A stretch of DNA of 64,000 bases, from assembly GCA_963693305.1 (NCBI GenBank), contig OY855912.1:6746001-6810000 (forward strand), read 5' to 3'. Both the position numbers and the translations under genes were made by a program. The notes under the pieces were generated by a model. The model saw nothing but the letters and a program-made list of their open reading frames with translations, did no database searches and was not told the origin of the DNA. Below are positions 57,300 to 64,000 of the stretch, piece after piece. The stretch comes from Meandrina meandrites. Taxonomy: Eukaryota; Cnidaria; Anthozoa; Scleractinia; Meandrinidae. Position 1 is the stretch's first letter. Every line of letters starts with the position of its first letter.

Positions 57300-60200
57300 A
57301 ACCCTGTTTATAAAGCCAGTGAAGTTACGCTCTTTAGTAAATGTGATCGTTAAACAAAGCCTCAGATCGAGTTATATATACCGGCGCTTACTTGATTTCA
57401 GTCGTTTCTGTACAGAAATCTTTATAGCTAACTCCCGGAAAGATGAAGAGACAGCGCCGCATAAAGAAATTTGCCGGTTAAATCTTGCAATCAGCCGTTT
57501 GAATCGCGCTAGATTTGGTAATTATGGTCGAGTTAAATATGGCATGAAACATTTGAATGCGCTAGATGATCTACTTTAGACGCTTTTCCGGCTGGTAAAC
57601 TTTTAAATAGTAGATGATGAGTGGGATATTCTCTTAGAATCCGGTTTCTTTATGTTAAATTCGTTGAAATTTGCACACGGAAAGCTCATTAATCGAGCTA
57701 GAAATTATAATTAGAAAAGGAGGATATTTACGATATTTCTATTTTCAAATTTTACGCAAAGAAGGAGGTTTTTTGCCCTTCATTACCGATCACTGCCAAA
57801 AGCGAATTCACGTCTTTACTAATAGAATCGATCTTCCTCGTGGACAAAATTCGACAAAATTATATATTTTTCAACCCTTTTGTAGAGAATTTGATTTACA
57901 CTTTGTCTGTGGCGATCGGTAGACTTAATTTCACTAGAATGATTCATCCGATCTAGGTTTTTTAACACTAACTTTTCGGTGGCCTCTGTCCACCTTCAGG
58001 AATTTGATTTCTTAACTGAATTTTAGCCGACCCTTCAACCGCATTTCAGGTGACCTGATCTTGCTGACAAAATCCAAGTTCAAACTGTGGTTTCGTGTAA
58101 TTTTGGCATTAGCGAGGAAAGGAATAATTTATCAGCAATATAAATAACAAAAGCAAGAAAGCATTGAAACACAGTTAATAGTAAAATCATATTTGCCAAA
58201 CATTCGAGAACTCCGTTTGCGCAAAGACCTTGTAAACTGGTAACATCTACCGCATTGTATCTGATTCTCAGGTTTGTTTTAAACAGTTTGAATCTTTACC
58301 ACCAAAGAGCTCGGCACGAAACAAAGAAAAATTACTATTTAAAAATTATCTCCTTGATACGCCGTGATGCCACAAAAAGAAGTATATTTGATGTCAATTG
58401 GTTACGAAACGAAAACGTCGGTTCTTACAAAAGCGAAATCTATTAACGAGAACATTGATCTGAATAAAAAACTCTAACCAAGGCGCTTTTTCATTAAGAT
58501 TTTGCAATATTTCGAAGCGATAATAAATCATAGCGACCTGTAATTCAACCCTTGAATTTGGATGTGATAAACATTTCAGTGATAAAATACGATCTTAATT
58601 TAATGCAACAGCCTGAGGCATAATTTGCATTTTGGTTTTTTCACATGTCACAAAAAAATCAACATTTTGAAGTACTCTTTTGACAAGCAGAAGAGAGCGG
58701 CTTCTCAATCATGTTTTGGCGACGGACAAGGGAAAGATGACGTAGCTAAAAAGCCAACGAGTTTAGCATTTAAACGAGGAAAAGTTAATGAAAATATCCC
58801 TGAAACTCGAAAGTAGGACGGCGCGTTGAAAGATGATAGGAATATAGTTAATGCAATAAACAAGTAACAAACAGTTGTTCCACGCAGTATTAAGTTGGAG
58901 TGTATCTAAAACCACACCAAAATCTGCTCGTTTTCTTCAGATCAGAACTCAATCGGCTCGCTTCTTTAAGATTTTAAGACCAAAAGAAGTGCGATCGCAT
59001 CGAAAGAGAATCCGCATTGCCATAATTTGTTACTTCATACGTAACTGTCTGACAAAAAAATATACGCACTCGACAGATGAGCGTCACTGATTTAGCCATT
59101 TTCGAAAGTTAAGCAAAATCGGAGAGCGATTCTCGGGTATTAAAACATCATTACTAAAAGACGATTTATCCCGCGTTGGCCTTGAAAGCTACACTCTACC
59201 CCATTAAAAATTCTAAACTAAGCCTCCGTCAATTTCTTTTCGACAGCAATTGTGAGAAACAATATTTAAAACTGTGCACTCTGTACTGTAATTGAAAGTG
59301 TTACTTTTTTGAGACAGCGGACCCGAAATAGTGACAGAAATTGAATCCTCACCTGATACGCTTTCCTTGCCGAGACTGAAACTCGATGTAGACGCGCGAA
59401 AGCCGTGAAGATTACATAGAATAGCGTTCGATTATGCCACGTTCTTGTATAATCCCGCCGTGTTTCCTAGTAGCCGAAGGTCGGTACGAGTGGGATCAAT
59501 ATGTAATTACCCGGTGTCTGGAACATCTGCCTGCAGCTTCGATCGATCGGCACTGCTTTGCACGTCAGTCAAATCTTTATTATAACCGCGCGTGCGACTT
59601 TTGCTCTGCTCGACTGGCGTAATCTAATTTAGCGATTAGGGCTAATTAAAGAGCGATCCATGCTGTTTTGATTGACAGCTGCTGTCATTTATGGATCCCA
59701 ACATAGGTTGCACCAAGAACTGGTGTTTTTGCAGGGCTGAAATTTCTCGCAGATCTGTTCCAGTGCAGTATTCATGTCCGGAACAATGGCCTTTCCGTCT
59801 TGGCTATATTTAGATCTGAATTGAAGGCAATAAATTTCTCCGTGGAGTAATGTATAATAACAATCAACAAATAAATTAACAAGCTCTCCATTGATTCGCT
59901 GATTTCGGTTACACTTTTTTAACAACTGTGAGTTTTATAGATAACAACAGTCACCCGGTTCATTAGCACACTCTGTTCTTGTCGACAAAGATGAAGTTTA
60001 AAGCAGTACAACGCCATCATGCCAGGATGCCCGCGTAGACATTTCCCTCCGATTTTTTGATAAATGGAGTGTTATTTCTTGACATGGAATTGTTCATGGC
60101 GTTTCGTCCTAAGCGAATGTTGACCGATGTCTTATTAAACATAAGCGTTTTATAAGTATTAAATATTATTCCTGGTGAGCGTAAAAATACAATTTTTCTA

Positions 60201-61630
60201 ACACCGACAATGACTTGTTCGTACAGCCGTACAGGCGGTTATTTCACAGGTGAGAAAGGTGCTCAAAGACTGTACAATGGAAAACAATAGCGACTTTGCA
60301 ATGTTTGCTCTTGCTTAGAAAAGACTTCAGATTGTTAAACATTTGACAACAGATGTCTGCCACTGCAGACTTAATATAAATACACGTAGATTCACAGTTG
60401 GCATATAAGTAAAGCGATAACTCGGCTTCCGACGAAATACAGGTCTTTCGCTCGCGTTTAAAATGAATAATTGATCGTTTACAGCAATTTGCGAAAATCT
60501 TTTATAACATCAACATCAAGCCGCGGCCAAAAAATTCTTCCTAACACCCGCGCATTTATGGCACATTCACACACCATTTTTTTAACCGTATTTTTCTTCT
60601 CTTCTGCTCTGTAAAACGAGTTTATTTTATTACAAACAATACTTATGATGAATTTCGTAAGGAATTTTTGGTCGACTGCATATTAAACGTACCAGGAAAT
60701 TGAGTTAAAGTTCTTTGCTGAGAGAAACGCATAAAATAAACTTTGTGTGGGGAAAATATACAGGTTGGTTGCGTAATATGTTTAACATGAATTTATTCAA
60801 GTTAATTTCTCCGCACGCTTTATACCGAGTCAAGCTGCAAAGCACGTAAACCACACGTAATCCTGTCCCCAGTTCTCCCTCTTCACGCGTTATGACCTGG
60901 GACGAGATTAGAAACGTACGCTAATCCTGGACCTTTCGTCGCGGTAAAACGTAAGAAAAAAACAAGAAAACTACTTCAAAGATAAGGTTTTCATTTTCAG
61001 TGTTCAAAGTTTGATACTTTTCAAGTATTCTCCTGATTTACTAATTTTTTTGGAACTTTACTAAAAAAGTGCTACGTGCTTGAAAACGGCGAAATTCGGA
61101 CTGTCGGCGCCATTGTCAAAGTAATTTTCTTCGGGTGCGGAACATTTTAAAAGAAAAGAATCTCGTTTGAGAGAATTGAAAATATATTTACACTCAGCAG
61201 CTATTTTGCATATCCTTACCGATGCGTCCACGTTAACGTGGATGATCAGTCTCTCGAAATAAGAAAACAAAACCTGCTTCATACGTTTGACGCGGTGAAT
61301 CCTGGACCAACCCTAAATTTGCTTGTGTAAAACGAAACTGAAACCTGAAAATGATATGAAAACTTCAAATCTGTTGTTTCAATCAAAAGATGTTTATTTG
61401 GAATTTTTGTTCGTCACGCTCCATTGCTCCTACTCTTTTACGATTGTTGCACACTTTGGCGATTCGCTCAATGCATGAGTTCTGTGAATATTGAACATGT
61501 ACAAAATGCTTAGCAACCATCATAAACACTCTTGTTCTTTGGCCATTTCAATTTAACGAGAAATAAAATGCAAACAGCGGCAACAAACATAACATATGAA
61601 CTACGCATGGTTTGAAAAATAATCTAAAAT
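57300..61630. other. Mostly featureless flank
   Basis: AT-rich DNA with short frames; apart from the possible exon at 59.7 kb nothing was recognised. Confidence 0.45.
59695..59813 (-). other. Possible terminal coding exon of an unseen minus-strand gene
   Basis: After an acceptor-like TTCAATTCAG a minus frame reads SKYSQDGKAIVPDMNTALEQ, then ICEKFQPCKNTSSWCNLCWDP before TAA (last part given over 20 as two pieces: ICEKFQPCKN and TSSWCNLCWDP). It is cysteine-rich and ends in a stop, and AATAAAG lies about 115 bp further down (59575-59580). No upstream exon or family was recognised, so it may be chance. Confidence 0.25.
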
Positions 61631-61632
61631 TT

Positions 61633-61672
61633 ACTTGACGTTTCGCATGCTACAGCACGCATCTTCAGAAGT
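61633..61672 (-). ncRNA. Hammerhead ribozyme-like motif at the 3' end of the Penelope-like fragment
   Basis: On the minus strand the order is ACTT, CTGAAGA, a stem (GCGTGC, loop TGTA, GCATGC), GAAAC, GTC, AAGT. CUGANGA and GAAA are the hammerhead core; the six-pair stem II includes one G-U; GUC is the usual cleavage triplet; ACUU and AAGU can pair as stem I. Stem III would be only one pair, as reported for minimal Penelope-associated ribozymes. Cleavage would fall between 61637 and 61636. The core is seen; activity is inferred. Confidence 0.6.
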
Positions 61673-61765
61673 GACGGTTACAAAAAAACGAAAGATTTAA
61701 ATCCTAAAAATACAAAGCGAGGTACTGGTAACTAATTAAACAGTAATGAAAACAAAAGTTGAGAG

Positions 61766-61960
61766 CTAATAAAGCCACAGCTTTTCACTGCTAACATTGT
61801 CATTAAGGGTGGGTTTTAAGTCCCGTATAAACAGTGTTTCTGTTATTTTACAATGTAAATCACAACCTCCACTGGCTAAGACCTCGAAATGGTCCCATTT
61901 GATGTTGTGGCCAGTGGAGATTGCGTGATCAGCAACAGCGGAGGCGTGACCCACTTACGT
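61766..61960 (-). pseudogene. Penelope-like retroelement, C-terminal (GIY-YIG-associated) coding fragment
   Basis: The minus-strand frame reads GHASAVADHAISTGHNIKWD, then CKITETLFIRDLKPTLND and SEKLWLY before a TAG stop. The 'S.+A.Ha...gH.I.W', 'E..fI....P.LN' pattern is typical of the end of Penelope-like elements, where the GIY-YIG endonuclease lies. Only about 63 codons remain; upstream sequence is interrupted by a small inverted repeat (61958-62013) and no RT is seen. The hammerhead-like motif about 95 bp downstream supports the identification. Confidence 0.65.
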
Positions 61961-62169
61961 AAGGGCTTTAAGATTGAAAGATTGAGCATTTTAAAGCCCT
62001 TACGCAATCGCGGTTTGGCGCATGCACTTTTCCCTAACGCCTGGCGTCGGTTACATTTGACCCTCTCTATGGGTATTTCCGAAGAAATCGAAGACGCGAA
62101 GATCACCACGGAAAAAACGAAGATCTCAAGATTGAAGAAAAAATCTGTAATTGACCACAATTCGAGTGA

Positions 62170-64000
62170 TTAAAGTGAACACTCGGATCTAAAACTGTCA
62201 AAACTCGTAAACACTACAGAAAATATCTGTAATTTCTGAATTTTGGCATATGACCACATTTCACTGCGATTTTGACAACAGTAGGCTACTGTCACTGCCA
62301 CAAAACCACATGAACCCATTACAAGGCTGAAAACGACAAAAATACTCCACTGATAATGTCATCATTAATGGTATTAATGATGCCAAAAAAACGAAGATTT
62401 GCAAAAAAATTGCGAAGAAAACGAAGATCATGAGTACCCATAGAGAGGCTCACATTTGTTTGTTTTGATGGCCAAATGTTGTTAATTAATAGCTAGCTTA
62501 GAGAACGACCAAGTTATGTTCTTAAAGTCCTTTCGAAAGATACATTTAGCTAGGAATATACTATACTAAAAAATCAGTACTTTCCTGCTCTGCAATTATG
62601 ATTTTAAAAATATAGAACAATTTCCCGTACTCAAAACACAACAAAAAGTTTAAAAGGGAACGCTTGATTCCTCTTTTAAACTTTATATCTTGCTCTAATT
62701 ACAGAAAATTATTTTTATATATATTATTTAAAAATTAAGAATATACTGCCAGGAATGCTTAAAAATCTAAATTTCATGAATAACTGAACTTGAAGACTAA
62801 ATTTATCTGAAGAAATATGATGTTCACATAATGAATGTGTGAAAAACATTGAAACATAAAAATAAAATAAATCGAAAATAAAAATCAATCAATAAATAAG
62901 AACAGATGAAACAGAAACAGAACTGTGGTGGAAACAAGTGATCCAGAGTTTCTCTGAGCGTTGAATAACTCCAAGACCTATCTTATAATTAAGTCTATAA
63001 ATAGCCGTATTCACCGTTTTGCAGCACAACAATATTACAGCCCCCAAGGGTACAACAGCCGAAATTTCTAAATAACAGCGAAAGGCATGCAGGCTTATCG
63101 CTTTTTCTTGAGACTTTGAACGCTGATAGGTAATTGAAATTTTCATCCAACCAACGAGCTTTTCCAAATTTCAGTTTTCAACCCCTAAAGCAGTTATCAA
63201 AACAACACGAAACGGAACATGCCAACACAAATTACCTTCAATCTACGTTTTTAGTTGCTTTGCAAGTTAAAACGGAGTTTTCTGAGCAAATGTACCAGCA
63301 AGACAACCAATAATACAAGTATCTATAGAGAGAAGACAAAATGCGGACTCACCGTTCGCTGTTACCCTAATTTTCCCATTCTTTGAAGTTTTCGTGATCA
63401 CAGCTATAGAAATCACCTTATTTTCTGCACATAGCAGTTTCTCAGTTCTTTCTGTTTATTCATTAATTTAGGAGGCGCCCAATCTCCATTTAGTCGTCTT
63501 ATATTGTTGAATTAAAGAAACAATGCAGGATCAATTTCCAGAAACACCAACATATTAGTATTCCGGATTATCCTGGGGTGACAGGCTTCGCTTTTAATGT
63601 GCTAATTTAAATGCGGGTTGAATCGGCCAAAAGCCTAACAAAACGATTCATGGTGGCGCTCCAAAAACGTCGCCATGTCGGCATAAAACAATGCGGGATA
63701 ATTTGAATGCCAATAAACAATTTTTCACAGAGAAGTCCTATACGATACCAGCCTGATGTATAGACATTTTAAATAACATTATTTTTTCCATGGATTGTTT
63801 TCTTTTGAGCACCCCATGCAATCCAAGTCTACATAAAGTGTTGGTGTGAGTGGGTGTTCCAGTAATACAGATTACAACAACAGTGCTTGTCTTAAATTTT
63901 TTTTTGTATTTTTGTTATAACTTTAACCTGTGCTAAACTTTCTTTTAGCAATCACACCAAGTCGAATGTAGTCGAAAGCTATCCACGTCGAAAATCGCTC
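62170..64000. other. No gene recognised
   Basis: AT-rich, short frames only, one small inverted repeat (TCATCATTAATGG against CCATTAATGATG-like, about 62358-62382). Confidence 0.45.

Noticed and set aside
61876..62160. 94-codon minus frame overlapping the Penelope fragment
   Set aside because: It reads the same DNA in another frame; only the frame ending at 61766 has family motifs.
1..64000. CRISPR arrays, bacterial operons or defence islands
   Set aside because: No spaced direct repeats, no ribosome-binding sites with long tandem genes; introns and element types are animal.

Overview
The window reads as nuclear DNA of an animal, most likely an anthozoan cnidarian such as a coral. It is AT-rich, holds one long split gene with 22 GT-AG introns, and is packed with metazoan transposable-element debris: tRNA-derived SINEs, foldback MITEs, a Ty3/gypsy-type LTR element, a LINE 3' end, a Penelope-like fragment with a hammerhead-type motif, and long G/C homopolymer runs. 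The coral assignment is an inference from the overall repeat flavour. No bacterial operons, CRISPR arrays or intact tRNA/rRNA genes were seen.

The one clear gene lies on the minus strand from 54332 (ATG) to 26071 (stop). I assembled 23 coding exons whose splice phases all agree, giving 3486 nt and a predicted 1161-residue membrane receptor guanylate cyclase of the natriuretic-peptide-receptor type. In order it has a signal peptide, an ANF-receptor-like ectodomain with ten N-glycosylation sequons, one transmembrane helix, a kinase-homology pseudokinase domain (HGNLKSSN in place of HRDLK), a dimerisation coiled coil, a guanylate cyclase catalytic domain with the metal, guanine-selecting and transition-state residues in place, and an 89-residue tail ending in QTTV, which resembles a class I PDZ ligand. 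The 3' flank starts with a 20-bp tandem repeat kept in strict register.

Layout. 1-21080: no gene recognised; scattered repeats (GGAC/GC-hairpin repeat near 1.9 kb, tandem duplication at 12.4 kb, MITE at 14.9 kb, degraded hammerhead-like motif at 16.0 kb, interspersed repeat at 19.1 kb) and one unrecognised open frame at 3.4 kb. 21081-23609: two equal-length 1081-bp TIR elements in opposite orientation, each flanked by TA, separated by 367 bp. 23.6-25.7 kb: no gene. 26071-54332: the receptor gene, its introns carrying at least ten foldback elements, three SINE pieces, a three-copy 119-bp repeat and, in intron 3, an internally deleted LTR retrotransposon that still has a 537-codon open frame. 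54.3-64 kb: flank with a LINE 3' end (56.8-57.3 kb), a possible terminal exon (59.7 kb) and a Penelope-like 3' end with a near-complete hammerhead ribozyme motif (61.6-62.0 kb).

The receptor is the only recognisable host gene. The other features are mobile-element remnants in and around it. All calls come from reading the sequence; no database search or folding program was run.
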